A stretch of DNA of 64,000 nt. It comes from Nocardioides sp. BGMRC 2183. Lineage in GTDB: Bacteria; Actinomycetota; Actinomycetes; Propionibacteriales; Nocardioidaceae. A program made the translations under genes and the position numbers. Shown here one piece after another: positions 51,296 to 59,377 of this stretch. The stretch covers positions 372,001-436,000 of the forward strand of contig VSSA01000001.1 of assembly GCA_008123405.1 (NCBI GenBank), given 5' to 3'. Numbering within the stretch: position 1 is the stretch's first letter; the number at the start of each line of letters is the position of its first letter. The notes under the pieces are model-generated. The model was given only the letters and a program-made list of their open reading frames with translations, was not told the origin of the DNA and ran no database searches.

Positions 51296-52144
51296 TCAGA
51301 CCCCCGGCGGCGCCTGCACCGGGTTCTCCTCGCCGCCCAAGTCGACGGTGCGCCGCGCGTTCGCCATCGACGTCACGGTCGCCGTGCCGAGCGTTCCGGA
51401 ACGGTCGAAGACCTCGGCGGTACCGACGGCGATACCGTCCACCGCCACGTGATCGTTGGCCCGGATACCGATGGTGGTGCCGTCCGGGCGACGGACGAGC
51501 GTCAGGTTGATGTCGGTGTTGATGTACTCGATCCCGGCGCTGCCCCAGTTGGTGACCATGCTGGTCGCATCGGCCGCCGAGGCGACCGACTGGAAGGGCG
51601 TCATCTCCTCGCCGATCACGATCGGCACCGCGGTCTGCCAGGTCGCGTGCCGACCGGCGTTCTGGTGCTCGCCGAACTTCTGCGACCAGGCGCGGTCACT
51701 GGAGAAGTACGGGACGTGGTGCTCTCCGACCGGTGGCACCGCGGTGGCTGCCGGAGGCGTGGCCCGATCGGTGGCACCCCAGACTGTGCCACCCGGGGTG
51801 TCCGAGGACCGCAGGAAGGTGCCGCTGGCACGGGCGACCACCGTGCCGTCCTGCTGCACCACCGCATCGACCAGCATCAGTCGCGGCCCCTCTCGGACGA
51901 CGGTCGCCGACGCCGTCGTCGGCACCATCTTCGCGGGACGGAACAGGTCGACCTGGTAGCGCGCGGGGATCAGGTCGCCGCGACCCGCGTCGACGACCGC
52001 ATGCTCGAGAGTGCGTGCCAGGAGTCCGGAGACCGCGACCCCGTGCATCTGCTCCGCACTCCACAGGCTCTGCGCCAGCTTCTGCGGAAGGAAGGAGTCG
52101 CCCTCGGCGACGAACCAGCCGAACTGCAACGTGTTCTCGTCCAC
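51296..52144 (-). CDS. thioesterase-like (hotdog-fold) protein
   Basis: The 282-residue protein begins with TLQFGWFVAEGDSFLPQKLA and contains GVAVSGLLARTLEHAV and ARYQVDLFRPAKMVPT, matching tandem-hotdog thioesterase-like proteins (4HBT_3 type). Family members hydrolyse or bind acyl-CoA thioesters; the substrate is unknown. GTG 52144 is used. CATCAT (52151-52156 on the minus strand) six bases before it is a weak leaderless -10 candidate. The gene ends 18 bases from the convergent rmuC. Confidence 0.75.
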   Translation of the reverse strand: MDENTLQFGWFVAEGDSFLPQKLAQSLWSAEQMHGVAVSGLLARTLEHAVVDAGRGDLIPARYQVDLFRPAKMVPTTASATVVREGPRLMLVDAVVQQDGTVVARASGTFLRSSDTPGGTVWGATDRATPPAATAVPPVGEHHVPYFSSDRAWSQKFGEHQNAGRHATWQTAVPIVIGEEMTPFQSVASAADATSMVTNWGSAGIEYINTDINLTLVRRPDGTTIGIRANDHVAVDGIAVGTAEVFDRSGTLGTATVTSMANARRTVDLGGEENPVQAPPGV

Positions 52145-52161
52145 GGACCTATGATGACCGA

Positions 52162-55002
52162 TCAGTCGGCGTAGGCGTCGACCGGTGGGCAGGAGCAGAC
52201 CAGGTTGCGGTCGCCGTAGGCCTGGTCGATCCGTGCCACCGGCGGCCAGTACTTGTCCGGGTCGAAGCCCGTCGGGAAGACACCGAGCTCGCGCGGATAG
52301 CGCCGCTCCCAGGTCTCGCCGAGCACTGCACCGGTGTGTGGCGCGTGGCGAAGCGGCGACTCCTCCGCGCTCCACTCCCCCGCGCCGACTCGATCGATCT
52401 CCGCCTTGATCGCGATCATCGCGGCGCAGAACCGGTCGAGCTCGGCCAGGTCCTCGGACTCGGTGGGCTCGACCATCAGGGTGCCGGCGACCGGGAACGA
52501 CATCGTCGGGGCGTGGAAGCCATAGTCGATGAGGCGTTTCGCGACGTCGTCGACCGTGATCCCGGTCGCCTTCGTGATCGGGCGAAGGTCGAGGATGCAC
52601 TCGTGGGCGACCAGCCCGGAGTCACCGCGATAGAGCACCGGATAGTGCTCACCGAGCCGCGCGGCGACGTAGTTGGCCGAGAGCACAGCCACGGCGGTGG
52701 CGCGGGTGAGGCCGGCTCCCCCCATCATCTTCATGTAGGCCCAGGAGATCGGCAGGATGCCGGCCGAGCCGTAGGGCGCGGCGCTGATCGCGCCCACGCC
52801 GTCGCGGCGCTCGGCCTCCGGGTGCAGCACATGGGTCGGCAGGTACGGCGCCAGGTGCTCGCGCACCGCGACCGGACCCACCCCCGGGCCGCCGCCACCG
52901 TGGGGGATGCAGAAGGTCTTGTGCAGGTTGAGGTGGGAGACGTCGCCGCCGAACCGCCCCGGCCGGGCGTAGCCGAGGAGTGCGTTGAAGTTCGCGCCGT
53001 CGATGTAGACCTGGCCACCGTGTTCGTGGACGACCTCGCAGAGCTCGGTGATCGTCTCCTCGTAGACCCCGTGCGTGGACGGGTAGGTCACCATGATCGC
53101 GGCCAGGTCGTCGGCGTGGGTCGCGCATTGCGCCCGCAGGTCGTCCAGGTCGACGGTGCCGTCCTCGGCCGACTTCACCACCACGACCCGCATCCCGGCC
53201 ATCACCGCCGACGCCGGGTTAGTGCCGTGGGCCGACGACGGGATCAGGCAGACGTCGCGCTGCCCCTCGCCACGCGCGACGTGGTAGGCACGGATGGCCA
53301 ACATCCCGGCGTACTCGCCCTGGGCGCCGGCATTGGGCTGGATCGAGACCCGGTCGTATCCCGTCGCCTGCGCCAGCCATTCCTCCAACTCGGTGATCAT
53401 CGCCTGGTAGCCCTGCGCCGCATCCGCTGGCACGAACGGGTGCAGGTCGGCGAAGCCGGCGAGCGAGATCGGCTCCATCTCGGTGGTCGCGTTCAGCTTC
53501 ATCGTGCAGGACCCGAGCGGGATCATGCCGCGGTCCAGCGCGTAGTCGCGGCGAGCCAGCCGCTTGAGATAGCGCAGCATCGAGGTCTCGTTGTGGTGGC
53601 GGGTGAAGATCTCGTGGGTCAGGTAGGCGGTCGTGCGCCGCAGACCGGACGGGATGCCGATGCCCGGCTCGACGGCGGCCGGCGCGATCCCGAACGCCTC
53701 GTGCAGCGCCCGCAGTGTCGCGACGCCGGCGGTCTCGCCGAAGGAGATCCCCACGGTGTCCTCATCGACCAGCCGCAGGTGCAGGCCAGCAGCCCGGGCC
53801 GCGGCCACGACCTCCACGGCGCGTCCGGGGACCCGCACCCCGAGGGTGTCGAAGAAGGTGTCGGCCCTCAGCTCGAGACCGGCGCGTTGCAACGATGCGG
53901 CAACACGGCCGGCGAGGGTGTGGATCTCCTCGGCGATCCGGCGCAGTCCGTCCGGGCCGTGGTAGACGGCGTACATCCCCGCGGTGACCGCCAGCAGCAC
54001 CTGGGCGGTGCAGATGTTCGAGGTCGCCTTGTCACGGCGGATGTGCTGCTCCCGGGTCTGCAACGCGAGGCGGTACGCCGCCCGCCCCTCGGCGTCGACC
54101 GAGACACCGACCAGCCGACCGGGCAGTTGCCGCTCCAAGCCGCTTCGCACACTCATGAACCCGGCGTGCGGGCCGCCGTAGAAGAGCGGGACCCCGAACC
54201 GCTGCGCGGAGCCGACCACGACGTCCGCACCCAGCGTGCCCGGCGCTTCGAGCAGCGTGAGGGAGAGGAGGTCGGCGGCCACGATGGCGAGTCCTCCGCG
54301 GTCGTGAGCCTCGTCGATCAAAGGCTTCGGGTCCAGGATCCGACCGGATGCGCCGGGATACTGCACCAACACACCGGCGACCTCGCCGTCCGGCAGGCCG
54401 GTGCTGAGGTCGGCGACCTCGATCTCGATGCCGAGTCCAGCAGCGCGAGTGCGGACCACGTCGATTGTCTGCGGCAGCGCATCCGCATCGACGACGAAGC
54501 GTCCTCGCGCCTTGCGGTGTGCTCGGTAGGTCAGCGCGACGGCCTCGGCTGCCGCGGTGCCCTCGTCGAGGAGCGAGGAGCCGGTGGTGGGCAGACCGGT
54601 GAGGTCGGAGACCATCGTCTGGAAGTTCAGCAGCGCCTCGAGCCGGCCTTGGGAGATCTCGGGCTGGTAGGGCGTGTAGGCGGTGTACCAACTCGGGTCC
54701 TCGAGCACGTTGCGCCGGATCACCGCGGGGGTGACGGTCGCGTGGTAGCCGAGCCCGATCATCGCCTCAGCGGTCTCGTTGCTGTCCGCGAGGTCGCGGA
54801 GGGTCGCTGCAGCGGTCTCCTCGCTGACCCCGGCGTCGAGCTCGAGCGGCCGGTCGCTGCGGATCGACTTCGGCACGGCCGCGGCCATCAGCCCGTCGAG
54901 GTCGGCGAAGCCGAGCCGCTCGAGCATGGTGGCGACCTGACCGTCGTCGGGTCCGAGGTGGCGGGCGACGAACGGAGAGAGGATGTCGTGCTCAGACGTC
55001 AC
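52162..55002 (-). CDS. gcvP: aminomethyl-transferring glycine dehydrogenase (P protein)
   Basis: This is the full-length 946-residue P protein, with [10 protein letters not shown] at the start, the PLP lysine in [17 protein letters not shown] (about residue 690) and [15 protein letters not shown]. It decarboxylates glycine and passes the aminomethyl group to the lipoyl arm of GcvH, encoded 2.8 kb away; gcvT is not in the window. GTG 55002 is preceded by AGGAG inside a hairpin that forms the expression platform of an upstream glycine riboswitch. Confidence 0.96.
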   Translation of the reverse strand: MTSEHDILSPFVARHLGPDDGQVATMLERLGFADLDGLMAAAVPKSIRSDRPLELDAGVSEETAAATLRDLADSNETAEAMIGLGYHATVTPAVIRRNVLEDPSWYTAYTPYQPEISQGRLEALLNFQTMVSDLTGLPTTGSSLLDEGTAAAEAVALTYRAHRKARGRFVVDADALPQTIDVVRTRAAGLGIEIEVADLSTGLPDGEVAGVLVQYPGASGRILDPKPLIDEAHDRGGLAIVAADLLSLTLLEAPGTLGADVVVGSAQRFGVPLFYGGPHAGFMSVRSGLERQLPGRLVGVSVDAEGRAAYRLALQTREQHIRRDKATSNICTAQVLLAVTAGMYAVYHGPDGLRRIAEEIHTLAGRVAASLQRAGLELRADTFFDTLGVRVPGRAVEVVAAARAAGLHLRLVDEDTVGISFGETAGVATLRALHEAFGIAPAAVEPGIGIPSGLRRTTAYLTHEIFTRHHNETSMLRYLKRLARRDYALDRGMIPLGSCTMKLNATTEMEPISLAGFADLHPFVPADAAQGYQAMITELEEWLAQATGYDRVSIQPNAGAQGEYAGMLAIRAYHVARGEGQRDVCLIPSSAHGTNPASAVMAGMRVVVVKSAEDGTVDLDDLRAQCATHADDLAAIMVTYPSTHGVYEETITELCEVVHEHGGQVYIDGANFNALLGYARPGRFGGDVSHLNLHKTFCIPHGGGGPGVGPVAVREHLAPYLPTHVLHPEAERRDGVGAISAAPYGSAGILPISWAYMKMMGGAGLTRATAVAVLSANYVAARLGEHYPVLYRGDSGLVAHECILDLRPITKATGITVDDVAKRLIDYGFHAPTMSFPVAGTLMVEPTESEDLAELDRFCAAMIAIKAEIDRVGAGEWSAEESPLRHAPHTGAVLGETWERRYPRELGVFPTGFDPDKYWPPVARIDQAYGDRNLVCSCPPVDAYAD

Positions 55003-55040
55003 GGGAGAGGCTCCTGGGATCGAAGTGATCGAGCCCTCCC
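55003..55040 (-). promoter_or_regulatory. expression-platform hairpin covering the gcvP ribosome site
   Basis: On the minus strand GGGAGGGCTC (55040-55031) can pair with GAGCCTCTCCC (55013-55003) with one bulge, burying AGGAG directly before GTG 55002. An inner GATC/GATC stem extends it. This suggests control of translation initiation. Confidence 0.5.
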
Positions 55041-55062
55041 CCTCTGTCGTCGCCACGCTGCG

Positions 55063-55168
55063 ACTCCAGAGTTGCCTGCTCCGCACGGTCCTGGCGCCTG
55101 AGAGGTTCCGGGGAGGAATTGCCCCTTCGGCGTCCGATCTCCGCAGGAGATGGAACTCTCCCGCGCGG
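55063..55168 (-). promoter_or_regulatory. glycine riboswitch, single aptamer, upstream of gcvP
   Basis: The minus strand carries the conserved glycine-aptamer blocks in order: GCGGGAGAGTTCC, GCCGAAGGGGCAA (55131-55119), CTCTCAGGC (55104-55096), AGGACCG and GGAGCAGGCAACTCTGGAG. Only one aptamer is seen. Glycine binding would switch on gcvP. Confidence 0.9.
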
Positions 55169-55185
55169 TGTCAACGGCCGTCACG

Positions 55186-55191
55186 AGCCTA
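55186..55191 (-). promoter_or_regulatory. -10 box TAGGCT upstream of the glycine riboswitch
   Basis: TAGGCT on the minus strand would place the transcript start near 55179, about ten bases before the aptamer begins. Confidence 0.55.
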
Positions 55192-55235
55192 GCAGCAGCC
55201 CGCCGCCGGCTCCGCCCATGGCACCGGCCGGAAGG

Positions 55236-55832
55236 TCAGCCAGCGCTTCGCGCCGCCCGACGGGCGGCGAGCTCGTCGCCGGCCGCAGAGGTGGACTGGC
55301 CGGGGCCGTCCGATGCCCGCTCGCTCGGCAGCGAGGACAAGGTGCCCTCGATCTCGCGCCACACGCCGCCGATCGCGATGCCGAAGACGCCCTGCCCGCC
55401 CTGCAACAGGTCGATGACCTCGTCGTTGGAGGTGCACTCGTAGACCGAGGCGCCGTCACTCATCAAGGTGACCTGGGTGAGGTCGTCGGTGCCCCGCTCG
55501 CGCAGGTGACCGACAGCGCTGCGCACCTGCTGCAGGGAGATCCCGGCGTCGAGCAGACGCTTGATCACCTTCAGGATCAGGATGTCCCGGAAGCTGTAAA
55601 GGCGCTGGGAGCCGGAGCCCTTGGCACCGCGGACGCTGGGCTCGATCAGGCCGGTACGGGCCCAGTAGTCGAGCTGGCGATAGGTGATGCCGGCCGCATT
55701 GCATGCCGTCGGACCGCGGTAGCCGAGGTCGCTGGGCAGCGGCGAGACGTCGTCGGTGAAGAGAAGACCCTGCTCCTCGGCGGCGGCGGATGCCGCGCGC
55801 TCCTGGGCCGTCTCCGGCTGCTGCTCGTTCAC
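55236..55832 (-). CDS. MerR family regulator (Rv1830-like)
   Basis: The 198-residue protein has a MerR winged helix (YRGPTACNAAGITYRQLDYW and RLYSFRDILILKVIKRLLDA, about 38-100) and a C-terminal region with SVYECTSNDEVIDLLQGGQG. The sensor half lacks metal-binding cysteines. Gene order gcvP-this gene-BFN-ftsR-garA-gcvH equals Rv1832-Rv1826. GTG 55832 follows GGAGG (55838-55842). A dyad shared with the garA promoter lies 90 bases upstream. Confidence 0.88.
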   Translation of the reverse strand: MNEQQPETAQERAASAAAEEQGLLFTDDVSPLPSDLGYRGPTACNAAGITYRQLDYWARTGLIEPSVRGAKGSGSQRLYSFRDILILKVIKRLLDAGISLQQVRSAVGHLRERGTDDLTQVTLMSDGASVYECTSNDEVIDLLQGGQGVFGIAIGGVWREIEGTLSSLPSERASDGPGQSTSAAGDELAARRAARSAG

Positions 55833-55921
55833 TCGGTCCTCCGATAGGTCGAGATGGGACAAGAGTTGACGGTACGGCGCTGCCCGAGAGCCGGTCAAAG
55901 ACGTCGCGGGCGTGTCGCGAA

Positions 55922-55943
55922 AACTCTCACCCTCAGCATGAGC
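55922..55943 (-). promoter_or_regulatory. CTCA-N9-TGAG dyad upstream of the MerR gene (copy B)
   Basis: On the plus strand the core reads CTCACCCTCAGCATGAG, preceded by AACT. It shares 17 of 22 positions with the dyad at 57793-57814. It is a candidate operator for one of the two MerR proteins of this cluster. Confidence 0.5.
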
Positions 55944-55953
55944 GTTACCACCG

Positions 55954-56421
55954 TCAGGTCGATTCGAAGTCCTCCGGGGAGACGTGGTCGAGGAACTCGC
56001 GGAACCGCTCGACCTCGTCCTCCTCCTCGGCAGGCACCGAGAGTCCGGCCTCGTCGAGGACGGACTCCGCGCAGTAGATGGCGGTGCCGGTGCGCAGCGC
56101 CAGTGCGATCGAGTCCGACGGGCGTGCGCTCACCTCCGCACCCGAGGCGAAGACCAGCGTGGCGTAGAAGACGTTGTCGTTGACGTCGGTGATCCGCACC
56201 TCGGTCAACGGGTTGTCGGTGGCGGCCAGGATGTCCTTCATCAGGTCGTGGGTCAGCGGCCGCGGCGGCACCACTCCCTGTTGTGCGAAAGCGATCGCAG
56301 TCGCCTCGACAGCACCGATCCAGATCGGCAGATAGCGATCTCCGGCAACTTCGCGCAGGAGCACGATCGGCTGGTTGGAGGGCATCTCCACCCGGACTCC
56401 CATGACGTCGACCTCGCGCAT
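55954..56421 (-). CDS. bifunctional nuclease family protein (BFN/DUF151)
   Basis: The 155-residue protein has the BFN/DUF151 core VDVMGVRVEMPSNQPIVLL, YLPIWIGAVEATAIAFA and RPSDSIALALRTGTAIYC. Plant BFN has RNase and DNase activity, while the bacterial role is unsettled. The acidic C-terminus has EEEDEVERFREFLDHV. It starts at ATG 56421 from a leaderless-type box and is equivalent to Rv1829. Confidence 0.9.
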   Translation of the reverse strand: MREVDVMGVRVEMPSNQPIVLLREVAGDRYLPIWIGAVEATAIAFAQQGVVPPRPLTHDLMKDILAATDNPLTEVRITDVNDNVFYATLVFASGAEVSARPSDSIALALRTGTAIYCAESVLDEAGLSVPAEEEDEVERFREFLDHVSPEDFEST

Positions 56422-56427
56422 ACCCCC

Positions 56428-56433
56428 AGCCTA
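56428..56433 (-). promoter_or_regulatory. -10 box TAGGCT of the BFN gene (leaderless)
   Basis: On the minus strand TAGGCT lies 6 bases before ATG 56421, the spacer being GGGGGT. Confidence 0.5.
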
Positions 56434-56452
56434 CTCAGGCCTGCACGGGTCG

Positions 56453-57202
56453 TCACCGACGGCGGAGCCCGGCCTTGACCAGGGTCGCGTGCAGCCGCAC
56501 GGACAGCGCGGCGATCTCGCTGGCCGCCTCGTCGGCTCGAGCTCGTGCGGCGCCGTCATGACCACGGCGGATCGGCGCCACCATCTGGTCGACCAGACCC
56601 ACCTCACGATCCGCGGCCGCCTTGAACGCACGAAGGTGACGCGGTTCGAGGCCGAAGTCGGCGAGGTCGCGAGCCGTCCGCACCACCGCGAGCGCATCGG
56701 TGTCGAAATGCCCGGTGGCGCTGCCGGCGACCAGACCGAAGGCCTCGAGCTCGGCGAGCAGGTCCTCGTCCACCTCAGCGATCTTGACCAGCTCCTTGCG
56801 GGAGAGCCGCACGTCGTCGGTACGACGGAACGACTCGGGTGCGGGCATCCCGTCCTCGTTCATCGCGACCTTCGGCACCGTCGGCACCACTGGCTCGATC
56901 GGCGGCGGCTCCAACCCCCGATCGAGAGCGTCCAGATGCTCACCGATCACCTTCAACGGCAGGTAGTGGTCGCGCTGCATGCGGAGCACGTAACGGAGCC
57001 GCTCGACGTCCGCGGCCGCGAACTTGCGGTAGCCGGCCGGGGTGCGCTCGGGCTTGATCAGCCCCTGCTCCTCGAGGAAGCGGATCTTGGAGATGGTGAC
57101 CCGCGGGAACTCCTCGCGCAGTCGCTCCAGGACCTGCCCGATGTTGAACAGCTCGCGCGGCCTGTTGCGTCCCTCGACCGGGTCCGGACGGGCCGGCACC
57201 AT
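56453..57202 (-). CDS. ftsR: MerR family regulator FtsR (Rv1828-like)
   Basis: The 249-residue protein has a MerR winged helix near residues 16-85 (IGQVLERLREEFPRVTISKI then LEEQGLIKPERTPAGYRKF) and a helical C-terminal domain (DEDLLAELEAFGLVAG onward). In Corynebacterium its orthologue activates ftsZ. The gene lies four bases after garA in a probable operon. No metal-binding cysteines are present. Confidence 0.9.
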   Translation of the reverse strand: MVPARPDPVEGRNRPRELFNIGQVLERLREEFPRVTISKIRFLEEQGLIKPERTPAGYRKFAAADVERLRYVLRMQRDHYLPLKVIGEHLDALDRGLEPPPIEPVVPTVPKVAMNEDGMPAPESFRRTDDVRLSRKELVKIAEVDEDLLAELEAFGLVAGSATGHFDTDALAVVRTARDLADFGLEPRHLRAFKAAADREVGLVDQMVAPIRRGHDGAARARADEAASEIAALSVRLHATLVKAGLRRR

Positions 57203-57206
57203 CGCG

Positions 57207-57737
57207 TCAGGCGCTCTCGTGTCCGGCGAAGAAGACCAGCCGGTACTTGCCGATCTGGACCTCGTCGCCGTCGTTCAGGGTGACCTTCTCGATCCGGTCC
57301 CGGTTCACGTAGGTCCCGTTCAGGCTGCCGGCATCCTCGACGGTGAACTCGCTGCCGTCGCGCCGGAAGAGCGCATGGCGTCGGGAGACCGTGACGTCAT
57401 CGAGGAAGATCGCGCTCTCGGGGTGGCGCCCGGCGCTCACCTCGGGCTGATCGAGCAGGAAGCGGCTGCCGGCGCCCGGCCCCTTCTGCACCACCATCAG
57501 GGCGTGCCCCCGGGGCAGCGCGTCGACCGCGGCGGCGTCGACCGGGCTGAGCTGACGGTCGGCGGTCTCGACCTTGTCACCCCCGCCGAACTGGATGGTG
57601 GCGGTGGTCTCGCCGAGCGGAGCACCGCTGTCCCCGCCACCGGTGGCGGGTTCCGCGGTCACCAGCCGGGTGCCGCACTGGGAGCAGAACCGGGCGTCGT
57701 CGGGGTTCTGCCGTCCACAGTTGGTGCAGAACGGCAT
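57207..57737 (-). CDS. garA: GarA-like FHA protein with N-terminal zinc ribbon
   Basis: The 176-residue protein starts with a zinc ribbon (FCTNCGRQNPDDARFCSQCG), then an ETTATI motif near residue 45 similar to the phospho-acceptor ETTSVF of mycobacterial GarA, and a C-terminal FHA domain (PEVSAGRHPESAIF, VTVSRRHALFRR, NGTYVNRD). GarA is a PknB/PknG substrate that controls 2-oxoglutarate and glutamate metabolism. The start ATG 57737 has GGAG 5 bases upstream. The zinc ribbon is not part of M. tuberculosis GarA. Confidence 0.88.
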   Translation of the reverse strand: MPFCTNCGRQNPDDARFCSQCGTRLVTAEPATGGGDSGAPLGETTATIQFGGGDKVETADRQLSPVDAAAVDALPRGHALMVVQKGPGAGSRFLLDQPEVSAGRHPESAIFLDDVTVSRRHALFRRDGSEFTVEDAGSLNGTYVNRDRIEKVTLNDGDEVQIGKYRLVFFAGHESA

Positions 57738-57792
57738 CTGATCTCCTCGTGCGTTGATCGGGCGGTGAGGGCGGAGCGGCGGTGGCGATCCC

Positions 57793-57814
57793 AACCCTCA
57801 CCCTGACAGTGAGG
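57793..57814 (-). promoter_or_regulatory. CTCA-N9-TGAG dyad upstream of garA (copy A)
   Basis: On the plus strand CTCACCCTGACAGTGAG follows AACC. It lies 56 bases before the garA ATG and next to the 10-bp palindrome GGTTCGAACC (57820-57829). It matches the dyad at 55922-55943, suggesting a shared regulator. Confidence 0.5.
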
Positions 57815-57838
57815 TGGATGGTTCGAACCTACACCGGG

Positions 57839-58225
57839 TCAGGAATCGAGGTGAGCCTGATATCCGACAGAGTCCAGCAGATCCGCGAGCGCCCCGGTGT
57901 CGCTGGGCACGATCTCGAACAACCAGCCCTCGCCGTACGGATCGGTGTTGACCAGCTCGGGCGTCGCGTCGAGGGCGTCGTTGGCAGCGACAACCTCGCC
58001 GGTGACCGGGGCGTAGATGTCGCTCACCGACTTCGTGGACTCCAGCTCGCCACAGGCACTGCCGGCGCTGATCGTGGCACCCACCTCGGGCAGCGACACG
58101 TAGACGATGTCACCGAGGGCGTCCTGGGCGTAGTCGGTGATGCCGACCCGCACCGAGCCGGCGGTGGTGCCGGGCTCGCGGACCCACTCGTGGTCGGCGG
58201 TGTACTTCAGGTCCTCGGGATTCAC
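57839..58225 (-). CDS. gcvH: glycine cleavage system H protein
   Basis: The 128-residue lipoyl carrier protein has HEWVREPG, VGITDYAQDALGDIVYVSLP and the lipoylation Lys in GELESTKSVSDIYAP. It shuttles the aminomethyl group from GcvP to GcvT. GTG 58225 follows GGAG. It precedes garA on the same strand, separated by about 100 bases that hold the MerR-type dyad. Confidence 0.95.
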   Translation of the reverse strand: MNPEDLKYTADHEWVREPGTTAGSVRVGITDYAQDALGDIVYVSLPEVGATISAGSACGELESTKSVSDIYAPVTGEVVAANDALDATPELVNTDPYGEGWLFEIVPSDTGALADLLDSVGYQAHLDS

Positions 58226-58281
58226 CGATCGATCTCCTTGTCGGCTGACGGTTGCTGGGACACGGGCGGGCGGCAGCGAGG

Positions 58282-59052
58282 CTACTCGCCTGGCGCGGGT
58301 TCGGCGAACCCCCCGGTGCCGGGCTCGCGGACGGTCTCGATGTCGATGGAGGCGAGCTCGTCGACCTCCATGGTGGCCCCGTCCTCCTCGAGCTGCTTCT
58401 TCGGCCCGAGCGGGAACTCCAGTGCGCTCGCCAGGCCGTCCGGGTCGCCGATCACGTCGAGCACGTACGGCGGTTCGATCAGCTGGCCGTCGACCAGGAA
58501 GCCGCCGGTGGTCTGGGCGAACGAGGTCTGCGCGACGATCCGGACCACGCCGTTGATCTGCATCGCCTCGGCGCCGAAGGTGCGAAGCTCCTGGATCGTG
58601 TCGAGCAGCGAGGAGAGCCGGACCGTGCCCTCCTCCTCGGTGATCGTGATCCGGATGCCCGGGCCCGTGACCGGGACGGTGCCAGCGAGCACGGCAAGGT
58701 CGGCGGCCTCCTGATTGGCCTCGTCCAGGGCCGCCTGGCGACGGGTGGTGTCGTCCCGCAGGTCCTCGCGCACACCCTCGAGCCGGTCGATGTCGGACTC
58801 GGCGCGCTCGCGAGCCCCCGACAGCGCTCCGAGGACGTCGATCAGGTCCTGCTGGCGCAGACCGCTGTAGTTGTCCTCCTGGCCGGAGACGCGTACCTGG
58901 GTCACCGCGGCGAAGCCGAGCACCGCCAGCAGGACGGCCACCACGACCTGGCGCCGCGACGGCGTGCGCAGCGCGGTGCGGAGCCGGGCGCCGGCCGATG
59001 GCTCGTCCCCTGCCGGGGACTCCTCCGGCGCGTCGGGCGGTCGATCAGGCAT
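58282..59052 (-). CDS. DUF881 membrane-anchored coiled-coil protein (distal copy)
   Basis: The 256-residue protein has a polar cytosolic N-terminus, one membrane helix (VVVAVLLAVLGFAAVTQV), an extracytoplasmic coiled coil (about 80-125) and the DUF881 domain with VTGPGIRITITE, INGVVRIVAQTSFAQT and PPYVLDVIGDPDGL. The function is unknown; the family is linked by position to division and envelope genes. ATG 59052 overlaps the sbp stop by eight bases. Confidence 0.87.
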   Translation of the reverse strand: MPDRPPDAPEESPAGDEPSAGARLRTALRTPSRRQVVVAVLLAVLGFAAVTQVRVSGQEDNYSGLRQQDLIDVLGALSGARERAESDIDRLEGVREDLRDDTTRRQAALDEANQEAADLAVLAGTVPVTGPGIRITITEEEGTVRLSSLLDTIQELRTFGAEAMQINGVVRIVAQTSFAQTTGGFLVDGQLIEPPYVLDVIGDPDGLASALEFPLGPKKQLEEDGATMEVDELASIDIETVREPGTGGFAEPAPGE

Positions 59053-59377
59053 GGAAGACGTGCCTTCGGATCGCGGCGACATTGGTGAAGATTCGGATCC
59101 CGAGCACCACGATCACACCCGTGGACAGCTGGCCGCCGACGCCGAGACGGTCGCCCAAGTAGACGATCCCTGCGGCGATCACCACGTTGGAGAGGAACGA
59201 GACGACGAACACCTTGTCGTCGAAGATCCCGTCCAGATAGGCCCGCAGACCACCGAAGACGGCGTCCAGCGCGGCCACGACCGCGATCGGCAGGTAGGGC
59301 TCCAGGCCGAGCGGGACGTCAGGTTGGAAGACCAGTCCCAAGGCGATGCCGAGCACCAGTCCGAGGACCGCGATCAT
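59045..59377 (-). CDS. sbp: small basic protein Sbp (DUF1290)
   Basis: The 110-residue protein has three or so membrane helices (MIAVLGLVLGIALGLVF, LPIAVVAALDAVFGG and VVSFLSNVVIAAGIVYLG). The name comes from B. subtilis, where sbp lies beside the division genes; the function is unknown. AGGAGGT lies 4 bases before ATG 59377. It overlaps both neighbouring DUF881 genes, a very tight unit. Confidence 0.9.
   Translation of the reverse strand: MIAVLGLVLGIALGLVFQPDVPLGLEPYLPIAVVAALDAVFGGLRAYLDGIFDDKVFVVSFLSNVVIAAGIVYLGDRLGVGGQLSTGVIVVLGIRIFTNVAAIRRHVFHA

Noticed and set aside
51733-55101. A 1122-codon plus-strand open frame
   Set aside because: It is opposite gcvP and its riboswitch. The product is a compositionally biased Arg/His/Gly/Val protein without domains.
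55169-55174. TTGACA (minus strand) as the -35 box of gcvP
   Set aside because: Its matching -10 would fall inside the conserved riboswitch aptamer, while TAGGCT at 55191-55186 places the start just before the aptamer.
57820-57829. GGTTCGAACC as a tRNA T-arm
   Set aside because: No acceptor, D or anticodon stems can be built around it; it is better read as a palindromic site next to the garA dyad.
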